Positions 33,634-43,504 of a DNA stretch of 64,000 nucleotides are shown one piece after another (the stretch's first letter is position 1; the number at the start of each line of letters is the position of its first letter). The notes beneath the pieces were generated by a model that worked only from the letters and a program-made list of their open reading frames with translations, made no database searches and was not told the origin of the DNA. This stretch comes from Sulfurimonas sp. (GTDB lineage Bacteria; Campylobacterota; Campylobacteria; Campylobacterales; Sulfurimonadaceae), in assembly GCA_028044295.1 (NCBI GenBank), contig JAOFSE010000001.1:62001-126000 (forward strand), given 5' to 3'. Made by a program: the position numbers and the translations under genes.

Positions 33634-36600
33634 ATGGGATGTAATTTAGATTTATTAACTTCTTTTAAAGACAATTGTGGATTTGGACTATTAGCGTCAA
33701 TTGACAATAAACCTACACATAAAAACTTAGAGGATGCAGTAACTTCATTGTCAAGAATGATGCATAGAGGTGCAGTAGCAGCAGATGGTAAAACAGGAGA
33801 TGGATCAGGTCTATTACTTTCTATGCCAAAATCATTTTTTGAAAAAGAACTTTCAAAAAATGGAATAAATGTTCCTGAAGAATATGCTGTTGCAATGGTC
33901 TTTTCAAACAACGAAAGTGATTTCGAGGTTATGGAATCTATATGTAATAACAATGATCTTAAAATTATTTATACAAGAGAAGTACCTGTAAATACTGATG
34001 CACTAGGTGCTCAAGCATTAGAGATGCTTCCAATGATCAAACAACTTTTTGTAGTACCAAATTCTCCAGTTGCTACTGAAAGACTCGATGCACTTGTGTA
34101 CCTTTCACGAAAAGAGATAGAAACGGCGCTTAAAGATGACCCAACATTTTATATCCCATCATTCTCAACAGTTGTAGTATCATACAAAGGTCTTGTTATG
34201 CCAACGCATATCAAAGAGTTTTACACGGATTTGGCATCAGAAGATTTTAAAATATCTTTTTGTCTGTTTCACCAAAGATTCTCTACAAATACTTTACCAC
34301 AGTGGAAACTTGCACAACCATTTAGAACTATTGCCCATAATGGTGAAATTAATTCTGTTACAGCAAACCGTTTCAATGTAAAATCGAAAATGGCAGCTGT
34401 TGAATCTGGTATATTTTCAGATGAAGAGATGGCAAAACTAACAGATGTTATTCAAGATGGAATGAGTGATTCAGCTAGTTTGGATAACTTTATGGAATTT
34501 TTACATGTAAATGGAGTAGACTTTTTCAAAGCAGCTCGTTCTCTTATCCCTGCACCTTGGCATAACGACCATGCGATGGATTCAAAACTTAGAGCTTTTT
34601 ATGAGTATGCAAGTGCTTGTTTTGAACCATGGGATGGACCTGCAGCAGTTAGTATGACTAATGGAAGATATATTGGATGTGTAATCGATAGAAATGGGTT
34701 AAGACCATCTAAATATATTCGTACAACTGACAATAGAATGCTTATCTCATCTGAATACGGTGTACTTGAATTACCTGAAGAAGAAATTGCTGAGCGTGGA
34801 CGTCTACAATCTGGAGAAATGATTGGAATCGATCTTAAGTATGGAAAAGTACTTAAAAATGAAGATATCAACGAGCATCTTAAAAGTATGCACAATTATG
34901 ATAAATGGCTATCTGAAAATATGTCTTATCTTCAAGAACATGCTATTACAGCTGACTTTGAAGATTGTGAGTTTGAAGAGAGTGAGATGGAAGCAAAACA
35001 GCGCTATTTCAACTACACTCAAGAGTTAAACAAACAAGTAATAGGACCAATGTTAAAAGAAGGTAAAGAGACAACAGGAGCAATGGGTGATGATACACCA
35101 ATTGCAGCTTTCTCGAATGAGCAAAGAAACTTTACGGACTATTTTAAACAAAAATTTGCGCAAGTAACAAACCCTCCAATTGACTCAATTAGAGAAAAAA
35201 CTGTAATGAGTTTAAATACTGGTTTTGGAGAAAAAAGAAATATTCTTGCAGATGATGCAGAACATGGAAAGAGACTTAAAACAGTACTTCCTATTATGTC
35301 AAAAGAAAAATTTCTTATATTACAAGAGTTTGGTGATGAAAGCTCTTCAAAGTATGATCCAGCATATAAAGTTGGTAAATATTCAACGACATATACTACT
35401 GATTTAAAAGGCTCTTTAGACGCTTTAATTGAAAAAATTATAGTAGATGTAAGAGTCAATGGTATGAGAACCATTATCTTTGATGATAAAGAACTAGATG
35501 AAAATAATAAAGTAATCCCAATGCTAATGGTTATTGGTTGTGCTAGTCAAAGACTCTTAGATGCAAAATTGAGACACCTTGTAAGTATTGTTGCATCAAC
35601 TGGTGAAGTATTTGATCCACACTCAGCAGCTTGTATGATAGCTTATGGAGCAGCAGCAGTATTTCCTTATTTACTTTACTACACAGTTGAACAAATTGCT
35701 GAAGGTACAGAGTATGCAGATGATATGCCTCATAACCTTAGAAGATTTAGACGTGCTATGGGAGCAGGTCTTTCAAAAATTATGTCTAAAATGGGAATTT
35801 CAACTATTTCGTCGTATAAAAATTCTCGCCTTTTTGATGTGATAGGTTTAAGTGATGAGATTGCAAGTGATTGTTTCGATGGAAGTATCTCATTATTAGC
35901 TGGTCTTACATACTTGGATATTGATGAGAGATTAAACTCTAATCATAAAAGAGCATTTACAAATGAGTTTGAAGGTAAAGATAAAGTATTGTACAAAGGT
36001 GGATACTATAAGTACAGAAAAGGTGAAGAGTTTCATGATCTTTCTCGTCCAACAATCGCTGCAATTCAAGATGCTGGAGCATCTGGTAAAAAAGAGGATT
36101 GGAATAAACTCAAAGAACTAGTTGATGGAAGAGATAAGAAATTTATTAGAGATTTCTTTGAACTTAAAAGTGATAAACAAGCGATTTCAGTTGATGAAGT
36201 CGAGCCTATATCAGAAATCTTTAAAAGGTTCTCAACAGCAGCTATGTCTATGGGCTCTATTTCACAAGAAGCTCATGAAACTTTAGCAGCGGCTATGAAC
36301 CAAATAGGTGCTAAATCAAACTCAGGTGAGGGTGGTGAAGCAAAAGAGAGACTTACAAGTAATAGAAACTCTAAGATTAAACAAATCGCATCTGGTAGAT
36401 TTGGTGTGACACCAGAGTATTTACAATCTGCTGAGGAATTACAAATCAAGGTTGCTCAAGGGGCTAAACCTGGTGAAGGTGGACAGTTACCAGGATCAAA
36501 GGTTTCTCCGCTTATTGCAACACTTAGATTTACTAAACCTGGTGTTACGCTAATTTCACCTCCACCGCATCATGATATATATTCAATTGAGGATTTAGCT

Positions 36601-38067
36601 CAACTGATTTATGATCTTAAACAAGCTAATCCTAAAGCAAAAGTTGCAGTTAAACTTGTGTCTTCTGCAGGTGTTGGAACAATTGCTTCTGGTGTTGCTA
36701 AAGCATACGCAGACAAAATTATTATCTCTGGTGGAGATGGTGGAACAGGTGCGGCGCCTATTGGTTCAGTAAGATTTGCTGGTAATCCGTGGGAGCTTGG
36801 ACTGATTGAAGCGCACAATGCTCTTAAAGTAAATAACCTAAGAGGACAAGTTACACTTGAAACGGATGGTGGTTTAAAAACTGGTCTGGATGTTGTTAAA
36901 GCTGCTATTTTTGGTGCTGAAGAGTATGCATTTGGTACAGGGGCACTTGTAATTGTTGGTTGTATTATGCTTAGAGTATGTCACCTAAATACATGTGCTG
37001 TTGGTGTTGCTACACAAGATGAAAAATTAAGAGAAAAATTTAATGGTAATGTTGAGAAAGTTGTTAACTACTTTACACTATTAGCAGAAGATGTAAGAGA
37101 GATTCTTGCATCACTTGGATATAAATCTTTAGAAGAACTGGTTGGTCAAAATCATCTTCTTAAAGTTATAGATGATGATTTTGCTAAGAAGTTTGATTTT
37201 GAATCTCTTCTATATAGAATTGAGGGTGTAAATACTTGTCAAGTACCATTTAATGAACCATACGATCAAAACGAGTATGAAAAAGAGCTTATCGAAGAGT
37301 TACTTCCTACAATTGAAAATCCTGAGAATCCAATTGTATTAGAAAAAAATATCTCTAACTTAAATAGAAGTTTCGCTACAAGAATCTCAGGTGAGATAGC
37401 TAAGAGATATGGAAATGATGGCTTACCTGATAATACAATTACATTAAATATGAAAGGTGTAGCAGGTCAATCACTTGGTGCATTCATGTCTAAGGGTATC
37501 AATATTAATATCAATGGTGCAGGTAATGACTACATTGGTAAAGGTATGAACGGTGGGAACATTGTAATTACTGCAGAAAATAGTGGACAAGAGTTTGCAC
37601 TTGGTGGAAATACTTGTCTTTATGGTGCAACTGGTGGTTCTCTTTACATCAATGGTCAAGTTGGCGAGAGATTTGCTGTAAGAAACTCTGGTGCTACTAC
37701 TATTGTAGAAGGTACTGGGGATCATCCATGTGAATACATGACAGGTGGAACAGTTGTTATCTTAGGTAAAACAGGTGATAACTTTGGTGCTGGTATGACT
37801 GGTGGTAAAGCATTTGTTTATGATGAAGACAGAACATTCTACGAAAAGATTAATACGGAACTTGTAGAAGCTATTAGAATTGATAATGATGAGTTTGATG
37901 CAGATATGTTCGAGCTTAAAAATCTTCTTAAAGACTTTGTTGAAAAAACTGGAAGTCAAAAAGCACAAGATATTTTACATAGTTTTAGAAGTGAAGTTAG
38001 AAAAATATGGATGATAATTCCTAGAGGTGCTAGACCTACATTAGAAGCAAGTAAAAGAGGGGAATAG
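33634..38067 (+). CDS. gltB: glutamate synthase large subunit
   Basis: A 1477-residue protein with all GOGAT domains: class II amidotransferase with catalytic Cys15 (NCGFGL; a 14-residue propeptide is expected to be cleaved), a central domain, the FMN/3Fe-4S synthase domain (Cys cluster in CIMLRVCHLNTC, GGDGGTGAAP) and a C-terminal GXGXG beta-helix (GNDYIGKGMNGG, GGTVVILG). It converts glutamine plus 2-oxoglutarate into two glutamates. The small subunit gene gltD is not adjacent. The gene has its own promoter region, and its 3' end is followed by a possible hairpin. Confidence 0.97.
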   Translation: MGCNLDLLTSFKDNCGFGLLASIDNKPTHKNLEDAVTSLSRMMHRGAVAADGKTGDGSGLLLSMPKSFFEKELSKNGINVPEEYAVAMVFSNNESDFEVMESICNNNDLKIIYTREVPVNTDALGAQALEMLPMIKQLFVVPNSPVATERLDALVYLSRKEIETALKDDPTFYIPSFSTVVVSYKGLVMPTHIKEFYTDLASEDFKISFCLFHQRFSTNTLPQWKLAQPFRTIAHNGEINSVTANRFNVKSKMAAVESGIFSDEEMAKLTDVIQDGMSDSASLDNFMEFLHVNGVDFFKAARSLIPAPWHNDHAMDSKLRAFYEYASACFEPWDGPAAVSMTNGRYIGCVIDRNGLRPSKYIRTTDNRMLISSEYGVLELPEEEIAERGRLQSGEMIGIDLKYGKVLKNEDINEHLKSMHNYDKWLSENMSYLQEHAITADFEDCEFEESEMEAKQRYFNYTQELNKQVIGPMLKEGKETTGAMGDDTPIAAFSNEQRNFTDYFKQKFAQVTNPPIDSIREKTVMSLNTGFGEKRNILADDAEHGKRLKTVLPIMSKEKFLILQEFGDESSSKYDPAYKVGKYSTTYTTDLKGSLDALIEKIIVDVRVNGMRTIIFDDKELDENNKVIPMLMVIGCASQRLLDAKLRHLVSIVASTGEVFDPHSAACMIAYGAAAVFPYLLYYTVEQIAEGTEYADDMPHNLRRFRRAMGAGLSKIMSKMGISTISSYKNSRLFDVIGLSDEIASDCFDGSISLLAGLTYLDIDERLNSNHKRAFTNEFEGKDKVLYKGGYYKYRKGEEFHDLSRPTIAAIQDAGASGKKEDWNKLKELVDGRDKKFIRDFFELKSDKQAISVDEVEPISEIFKRFSTAAMSMGSISQEAHETLAAAMNQIGAKSNSGEGGEAKERLTSNRNSKIKQIASGRFGVTPEYLQSAEELQIKVAQGAKPGEGGQLPGSKVSPLIATLRFTKPGVTLISPPPHHDIYSIEDLAQLIYDLKQANPKAKVAVKLVSSAGVGTIASGVAKAYADKIIISGGDGGTGAAPIGSVRFAGNPWELGLIEAHNALKVNNLRGQVTLETDGGLKTGLDVVKAAIFGAEEYAFGTGALVIVGCIMLRVCHLNTCAVGVATQDEKLREKFNGNVEKVVNYFTLLAEDVREILASLGYKSLEELVGQNHLLKVIDDDFAKKFDFESLLYRIEGVNTCQVPFNEPYDQNEYEKELIEELLPTIENPENPIVLEKNISNLNRSFATRISGEIAKRYGNDGLPDNTITLNMKGVAGQSLGAFMSKGINININGAGNDYIGKGMNGGNIVITAENSGQEFALGGNTCLYGATGGSLYINGQVGERFAVRNSGATTIVEGTGDHPCEYMTGGTVVILGKTGDNFGAGMTGGKAFVYDEDRTFYEKINTELVEAIRIDNDEFDADMFELKNLLKDFVEKTGSQKAQDILHSFRSEVRKIWMIIPRGARPTLEASKRGE

Positions 38068-38080
38068 TAAAGAAGTTATT

Positions 38081-38105
38081 CTACATGTAACTTATCTGCA
38101 TGTAG
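38081..38105 (+). terminator. hairpin after gltB
   Basis: CTACATG and CATGTAG form a seven-base stem with an eleven-base loop, followed by the T-rich ATATTTTCTT. It lies 14 bases past the gltB stop and may end that transcript before accD. The left arm is also one of the TACATGTA palindromes. Confidence 0.45.
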
Positions 38106-38166
38106 ATATTTTCTTAATATAATAAAATTAGATATAATATCGCTTATATAATATTAAGGATATTTT

Positions 38167-39012
38167 TTGAACCTACTAAGCATTTTCTCTTTTAATTCTG
38201 AAAAAAAACAACCTGTAAAAAACGAAGCATCATCTCATTGGGTAAAGTGTAAATCTTGCCAATCTCTTATGTACTACAAAGAAGTTGAAAACCAAAAACA
38301 TGTTTGTCCAAAGTGTGGATACCATATTCGTATTGGTGTAAAAGAGCGTATAGAACTTTTAGCTGATGAAGGTAGCTTTGTTGAATATGACTCAACTTTA
38401 AAACCTGTTGACCCTCTCAACTTTGTAGATAAAAAATCTTATAAAGTAAGAGTTGAAGAAGCTACTAAAAAAACTGGGAAAACATCTTCAGTTGTAGCTG
38501 GTGAAATGACAATGAATGGTATCGCTGCACAAGTTGTAATTTTTGATTTTGCTTTTATGGGTGGTTCTTTAGGATCCGTAGAAGGTGAAAAGATTGTACG
38601 TGCAGTTACTCGTGCTATTGAAAAGAAACAAGGTGTTGTAATTTTGAGTGCTTCTGGTGGAGCTAGGATGCAAGAGAGTACTTTTTCCCTTTTACAGATG
38701 AGTAAAACATCTGCAGCACTAGCTAAGCTTGCAAAAAATAATCTGCCATACATATCAGTATTAACAGATCCAACGATGGGTGGTGTAAGTGCATCTTTTG
38801 CTACACTAGGAGATATTATCATCGCTGAACCTGGAGCACTTGTAGGGTTTGCAGGAGCTAGGGTAATCGAGCAGACTATTGGTTCAGCTCTACCTGATGG
38901 TTTCCAAAGAGCAGAGTTTTTGCTTGAAAAAGGTTCTATTGATATGATTGTAAATAGAAATGACTTAAAAAATACACTATCAGACCTTTTAACACTCTTT
39001 AAAGTTGCATAA
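38167..39012 (+). CDS. accD: acetyl-CoA carboxylase carboxyltransferase subunit beta
   Basis: A 281-residue carboxyltransferase beta subunit with the N-terminal zinc ribbon (Cys28, Cys31, Cys47, Cys50) and crotonase-type core ([48 protein letters not shown]). With AccA it transfers carboxyl from biotin to acetyl-CoA, the first step of fatty acid synthesis. The start is TTG at 38167 with AAGGAT upstream. It overlaps the thiE-like gene by one base and leads a plus-strand operon reaching at least dus. Confidence 0.95.
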   Translation: MNLLSIFSFNSEKKQPVKNEASSHWVKCKSCQSLMYYKEVENQKHVCPKCGYHIRIGVKERIELLADEGSFVEYDSTLKPVDPLNFVDKKSYKVRVEEATKKTGKTSSVVAGEMTMNGIAAQVVIFDFAFMGGSLGSVEGEKIVRAVTRAIEKKQGVVILSASGGARMQESTFSLLQMSKTSAALAKLAKNNLPYISVLTDPTMGGVSASFATLGDIIIAEPGALVGFAGARVIEQTIGSALPDGFQRAEFLLEKGSIDMIVNRNDLKNTLSDLLTLFKVA

Positions 39013-39572
39013 TGCGTCTTTACGCACTCTGTGACCAAGATCTTCTAGATAGGGAAGGTGTTTCTATAGAGAAGTTTGTAGAAATAGCTAAGAGTCATAA
39101 TGCAGAGATTCTTCAGTATAGAAATAAAGATGCTGATATCTCTTTTATAAAGCAACAACTAATAAGAATTAGAAAAATATATGATGGCTTTCTAATTGTA
39201 AATGACAGATATGAACTTGTAGAGTTTTGCGATGGTGTTCATTTGGGTCAAGATGATTTAAGACGTATTGATGAAGATATATTCAAAGCAGTAAAAATAC
39301 TAAGAAATGTTGTTAATTCTGATAAAATTTTAGGAATTTCAACTCATAATGAAGAAGAAGTACTTCAAGCTAATGAGATGGACTTAAACTACATAGGTTT
39401 AGGTGCTTTTAGGGATACTAGTACCAAAACAGATGTAAATTCAATTGTTGGTGATAAACTTGATGAAGTGGCTTCTAAGTCTAAGCATTTTGTTGGAGCT
39501 ATCGGTGGTGTAAAACTAGATGATAAGTTTTTACATGTAAGATACAATGTTATCGGAAGTGGACTACTTTAG
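39012..39572 (+). CDS. thiamine-phosphate synthase family protein (ThiE/TenI-like, short)
   Basis: A 186-residue TIM-barrel-like protein of the ThiE/TenI family: [10 protein letters not shown] at the start, ILQYRNKD (substrate region), [22 protein letters not shown], and [10 protein letters not shown] ... [13 protein letters not shown]. ThiE couples HMP-PP with thiazole phosphate. It is shorter than typical ThiE (~210), and its final glycine-rich phosphate loop is abbreviated ([14 protein letters not shown]), so it could instead be a TenI-like paralogue. It overlaps accD and rlmH by one base each. Confidence 0.78.
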   Translation: MRLYALCDQDLLDREGVSIEKFVEIAKSHNAEILQYRNKDADISFIKQQLIRIRKIYDGFLIVNDRYELVEFCDGVHLGQDDLRRIDEDIFKAVKILRNVVNSDKILGISTHNEEEVLQANEMDLNYIGLGAFRDTSTKTDVNSIVGDKLDEVASKSKHFVGAIGGVKLDDKFLHVRYNVIGSGLL

Positions 39573-40030
39573 TGAATATAGATATAGTATCTATTGCTAA
39601 AAAAGAGCGTTCAACATATGATCCTCTTAATAAAGAGTTAACAAAAATGATATCTCGTTTTGCAAAAGTAGAAGATATTGAGTTATTTAATAAAGATGTA
39701 ACAAAAGCACACACTATATCACCTGATGCCTCCCAGAAGGCATATACAAAGATTTTAGAACCACATATAAGTAAAAGTTTTACTGTGTGTTTACACCCTG
39801 ATGGAAAAATAATCGATTCTTATGAGTTTAGTAAGCTATTAGATGGTAAAATTGCGGTGAAATTTTTAATAGGTGGAGCATACGGTTTTGAGGATTCTTT
39901 TTTAAAACGTAGTGATGCTGTTATAAGTTTAGGAAAAATAACAATGAGTCATAAAATAGCAAAAGTAGTTTTGCTAGAACAGATTTATAGAGGTTTTTCT
40001 ATACTTAGTAACCACCCATATCATAAGTGA
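39572..40030 (+). CDS. rlmH: 23S rRNA (pseudouridine1915-N3)-methyltransferase RlmH
   Basis: A 152-residue SPOUT methyltransferase. The C-terminal trefoil-knot signature is clear: [40 protein letters not shown] and the terminal YHK. It methylates pseudouridine 1915 in helix 69 of 23S rRNA. It starts with GTG overlapping the previous stop by one base. Length matches the family (~155). Confidence 0.94.
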   Translation: MNIDIVSIAKKERSTYDPLNKELTKMISRFAKVEDIELFNKDVTKAHTISPDASQKAYTKILEPHISKSFTVCLHPDGKIIDSYEFSKLLDGKIAVKFLIGGAYGFEDSFLKRSDAVISLGKITMSHKIAKVVLLEQIYRGFSILSNHPYHK

Positions 40031-40041
40031 GGAAATAATAC

Positions 40042-40392
40042 GTGCAAGATAGTGAATTAAGTTATTTTAAAGAGATTTTAGAAAGTAGACAAGTTCAAAT
40101 AAATAAAAATATTTCTGGTGTTAATGCAGAGCTAGAACAGCTTAACTCATTAGAATTAAACGATGAGGGTGATCATGCCTCTGTTGATAACAGCTCTATG
40201 GTTGAGAGTGCTATTGTACTTCAACAACAACAAGAACTAAGTGAAATAAATGTTACATTAGGTAAAATTTCTAATGGTGACTATGGTATATGTGAGATGT
40301 GTGAAGACCCAATAGGTTTTCAAAGACTAAAAGTTAAACCTCATGCGATATACTGTATTGATTGTAGAGAGATAGTAGAAAAATCTAGTTAA
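40042..40392 (+). CDS. DksA/TraR-family zinc-finger protein
   Basis: A 116-residue DksA-like protein: N-terminal coiled coil, the DxxDxA tip motif (DEGDHA, residues 41-46) and a C4 zinc finger (Cys84, Cys87, Cys105, Cys108). It probably binds the RNA polymerase secondary channel; the DxxDxA tip is the element DksA uses there with ppGpp. It is somewhat shorter than E. coli DksA (151). It starts with GTG after GAGG, 11 bases past rlmH. Confidence 0.88.
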   Translation: MQDSELSYFKEILESRQVQINKNISGVNAELEQLNSLELNDEGDHASVDNSSMVESAIVLQQQQELSEINVTLGKISNGDYGICEMCEDPIGFQRLKVKPHAIYCIDCREIVEKSS

Positions 40393-40401
40393 GGAGTTTT
40401 T

Positions 40402-41421
40402 ATGTACATAAAAAGATACACGATAGCATCATTAATACTAATGGTTTTTATTGGTTGGTATGTTTACTCGTATATTACTCAAGATAGCGTTAGCATAGAA
40501 CTGTTTGGTTCAGCTTTGCCATCTTTATCAATCGCTATGTGGGTTGTAGTGCCTTTAATAGTACTATATATAGCTAGTGTCTTTCATATGTCATTTTATA
40601 CTTTTTTAAATGGCTTAAAACTTCGTAAGTATGAGAAAGATTATGAAAAAATAGTTGATGCAATAGTAGATGCCTTTTTAGGGAAAGATAATCGTTCAAA
40701 TACATATAAAACAGATAGATATCAGCTTTTAGGAGCTCTAGTAGATAATGCTACGATATTCCCTCATGGTTCAATAGAATCTGATATAAGTAACGATAAA
40801 ATAAATGTTGTACTAGGTTTAATAAATAAGATTAGAAATGGTGAGTCTGTAGATATTAAAAAGTATTCACTTCCTTCATCAAACTCTCTGTCTATAGCTA
40901 ACAGCAGAAACCGATATAAAAATAGTGATATAACAGCAGAAGACATACTATCAACTCCTAGCAAATATGACAAATCATTAGCTGAAGAAGTTTATGTGGA
41001 CTTTGTGAAAGATGCTCCGCTTTACGCTATAGAACTATATAAAGATTTTTTAACTAAAGATTCTCTATTTATAGTTTTGTCTAGAGTAAATGCAGATGAG
41101 AATACATTAGAAATATCAAATGAATCTCTTATGGAATTATTTAAAATATTAGATTTAAACTCTGCTGATTACATTAAAGTATCACAGGCTTTATCTAAGG
41201 GAATGATACCCGAACAAAGAATTAAACTATTTGACACTTTAAGTACATCTGATGATTCTTTAATAGAATCTTATTTATTTACACTGTTTGACTTAGAAAT
41301 GATTGACCCAGCATTAGAAATACTGGATAGTTCACAGGATAGTGAGTATGTTAAATTTAAAGCTTATAGTTCTCTAAGAGAGTGTGGTAAGCATTTTGAT
41401 ATAAATCTCTTTATTAAATGA
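40402..41421 (+). CDS. two-helix membrane protein with cytoplasmic domain, unknown function
   Basis: A 339-residue protein. Two N-terminal transmembrane helices (about 8-26 and 42-64) form a LapA-like hairpin, followed by a ~270-residue soluble region with acidic, leucine-rich repeats that look helical (NESLMELFKILDL, SYLFTLFDLEMIDPALEILDS). No catalytic motif is recognised. Tucked between dksA-like and dus in one operon (nine-base gap before; four-base overlap after), as I recall seeing for unnamed conserved proteins in this lineage. Function unknown. Confidence 0.72.
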   Translation: MYIKRYTIASLILMVFIGWYVYSYITQDSVSIELFGSALPSLSIAMWVVVPLIVLYIASVFHMSFYTFLNGLKLRKYEKDYEKIVDAIVDAFLGKDNRSNTYKTDRYQLLGALVDNATIFPHGSIESDISNDKINVVLGLINKIRNGESVDIKKYSLPSSNSLSIANSRNRYKNSDITAEDILSTPSKYDKSLAEEVYVDFVKDAPLYAIELYKDFLTKDSLFIVLSRVNADENTLEISNESLMELFKILDLNSADYIKVSQALSKGMIPEQRIKLFDTLSTSDDSLIESYLFTLFDLEMIDPALEILDSSQDSEYVKFKAYSSLRECGKHFDINLFIK

Positions 41422-42371
41422 TAGATAACTTATCATTTGATAAACCCATATATGTATTAGCCCCATTAGCGGGCTTTACTGATCTCCCTTTTCGTAGTGT
41501 TGTTAAAAAATTTGGAGCAGATCTTACAGTTAGCGAGATGCTGAGCTCAAATGCTCTTGCGCATGGTTCGAAAAAAACTCTTCATATGTTAGAAAAATCT
41601 TCAATTGAAGATCCATACTCCGTACAAATTTCTGGCTCTGATGTCAGTATAGTTAAAGAAGCTGTAGAGATTTTAAATGAGCATGAGGGTATTGATGTTA
41701 TAGACTTGAACTGTGGGTGTCCTGTTCCAAAGGTAGTAGGCCATGGTAGTGGAAGTTCTCTACTACTTAATTTACCTCTAATGGGTGAGATTATTAAGAC
41801 AATAAAAGACACATCAAATAAAAGTTTAACTAGTGTAAAGATGAGACTTGGATTTGAAGATAAAAATCACATAGAAATAGCAAAAATGATTGAAGATAGT
41901 GGTGCAGACTTTTTGGCTGTTCATGGAAGAACAAGAGTTGGAAAGTTTAAGGCTGCCGTTGATTACGATGCTATTAAAGAGATTAAAGAAGCTGTATCTA
42001 TCCCTGTGATTGCGAATGGTGATATTGACTCTTACGAGAAGGCTAAATGGGTTCAAGAGTATACTGGTGCCGATGGTTTAATGATTGGAAGAGGTGCGGT
42101 TGGAGCTCCCTGGATTTTTCATCAGTTACGATCTGGTCAAGAAGACATTGACAAAAATCTTAAGCATGATATAATCATGGAGCACTTCGACAAAATGATA
42201 GAGTTTTATGGTTCATATGGTGTTCCAATGTTTAGAAAACATACACATACTTACTCTAAAGGTTATAGAGGTGCATCAGCACTTAGAAACAGCGTAAATA
42301 GTATTAGTGATATCCAAGAGTATCGCGCTGTAATAGATGACTTTTTTAAGAATGGTGAGCAAACACTTTAA
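41418..42371 (+). CDS. dus: tRNA-dihydrouridine synthase
   Basis: A 317-residue flavoprotein of the Dus family (DusB-like): LAPLAGFTDLPFR at the FMN-binding start, the NCGCP block with catalytic Cys101, VKMRLGFED, FLAVHGRTR and IANGDIDSYEKA ... GADGLMIGRGA. It reduces uridine to dihydrouridine in tRNA D-loops using FMN and NADPH. It overlaps the preceding membrane gene by four bases and the next gene by one. Confidence 0.93.
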   Translation: MIDNLSFDKPIYVLAPLAGFTDLPFRSVVKKFGADLTVSEMLSSNALAHGSKKTLHMLEKSSIEDPYSVQISGSDVSIVKEAVEILNEHEGIDVIDLNCGCPVPKVVGHGSGSSLLLNLPLMGEIIKTIKDTSNKSLTSVKMRLGFEDKNHIEIAKMIEDSGADFLAVHGRTRVGKFKAAVDYDAIKEIKEAVSIPVIANGDIDSYEKAKWVQEYTGADGLMIGRGAVGAPWIFHQLRSGQEDIDKNLKHDIIMEHFDKMIEFYGSYGVPMFRKHTHTYSKGYRGASALRNSVNSISDIQEYRAVIDDFFKNGEQTL

Positions 42372-43504
42372 TGTTAGACATAAGCAAATCAATTCAAACT
42401 TTAGATGATAGTGACATAGGTGACAACCTACTTCATTATGACTATAATGTTAAACACTTACTATCTCTTATTGCTAAGGGTATGGATGAAGATGATCCAC
42501 TTTACTTAAGTTCTTACCGTTCTTTTGAAGGTGAAGTATTTGAAAACTTTATATATGAAAAACTTTTAAGATATGCACAAGATAATGACTTTATTGATCA
42601 ATTTGTTTTAAAAGGGTTCCATCAGAATAAGTTTAAAGCGTACGCTAATAAGCTTTCAATAAGTGAAAAACAACAGATTGTATATAGAACAAAGACTAGA
42701 GAAATCAGTGAGTTTGATGCAATGTTTGTTACAAAAGACAGAGAGTTATACTTTGTAGAGATGACTCTTGTAAAGTCTGTTTTAAAACTTAGAAAAAGAC
42801 TAAGAAAGAAAAAAGCTCTTTTGGAGATTATTTTTCCAGATTACACTATTAAATCTCTTATTATATTAAACAGTGGAGCTACTGGCATAAAACAATTTCC
42901 AGACTACTGTACTGTATGGCTAACGGACGAATTCTCAGCGAAAAATGTACTTAATTACATTGTAGACAAAAATCCAAAAAAAATCATTCCCAAAGATAAG
43001 CCTAAGTCTAAAAAAATGATAGAAGCACACGAGCTGAAAAATTATAATTTTAGATATTACAACACAATGAGTTGGATAACTAGGACTATTAGAAAACATA
43101 AAAAACATATCTTAGATATGGGCTTTTTAATGAGTGACAGTGTTCAGAGGTACCATGATTTATATAACAAGTTTTATATAGGCTATATAACTGTAGCAGA
43201 GGTCAGAAATGAACTTAGTTTAGATGAAAAGTACTCAGATGATATGAGAGTTGTAGTAGCTATAGAAAAGAAGCACTCAGATGAGATTGTAATTACTTTT
43301 TATATTCAATTAACTCGTAAGAACTTATATCTATTTTCTTTTGATGATGGAAAAGTGACAAAAGAGAAAAAAGACCCTTATGGAATTACTGTAACTGAGG
43401 TTTATCATATAAATAAAATGATGGATAATAGTTACTATTTGAGTAATTCAAATATAAAGACTATTAAAAAGCTGTTAAAAGAGAGATTTCAAAGAAATTC
43501 TTAG
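42371..43504 (+). CDS. conserved unknown protein with nuclease-like core
   Basis: A 377-residue soluble protein. A stretch near residues 111-132 (EISEFDAMFV ... ELYFVEMT) resembles the core of PD-(D/E)xK nuclease folds: Glu111/Glu114, Asp116, then Glu130-x-Thr132, where the usual lysine is Thr. An upstream helix SFEGEVFENFIYEKL would supply the first Glu. A very basic segment (KLRKRLRKKK) follows. If the fold is right, the catalytic Lys is missing or shifted, so nuclease activity is doubtful. It is the last gene of the accD operon and converges with fliO with a four-base overlap. Confidence 0.65.
   Translation: MLDISKSIQTLDDSDIGDNLLHYDYNVKHLLSLIAKGMDEDDPLYLSSYRSFEGEVFENFIYEKLLRYAQDNDFIDQFVLKGFHQNKFKAYANKLSISEKQQIVYRTKTREISEFDAMFVTKDRELYFVEMTLVKSVLKLRKRLRKKKALLEIIFPDYTIKSLIILNSGATGIKQFPDYCTVWLTDEFSAKNVLNYIVDKNPKKIIPKDKPKSKKMIEAHELKNYNFRYYNTMSWITRTIRKHKKHILDMGFLMSDSVQRYHDLYNKFYIGYITVAEVRNELSLDEKYSDDMRVVVAIEKKHSDEIVITFYIQLTRKNLYLFSFDDGKVTKEKKDPYGITVTEVYHINKMMDNSYYLSNSNIKTIKKLLKERFQRNS

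Noticed and set aside
33634..38067. Possible frameshift at the gltB domain junctions
   Set aside because: The 1477-residue frame is uninterrupted and all four domains are complete.
38439..39038. Minus-strand ORF of 199 codons opposite accD and thiE
   Set aside because: Antisense shadow of strongly supported genes; composition is Ser/Thr-rich with no domain and no ribosome-binding site.
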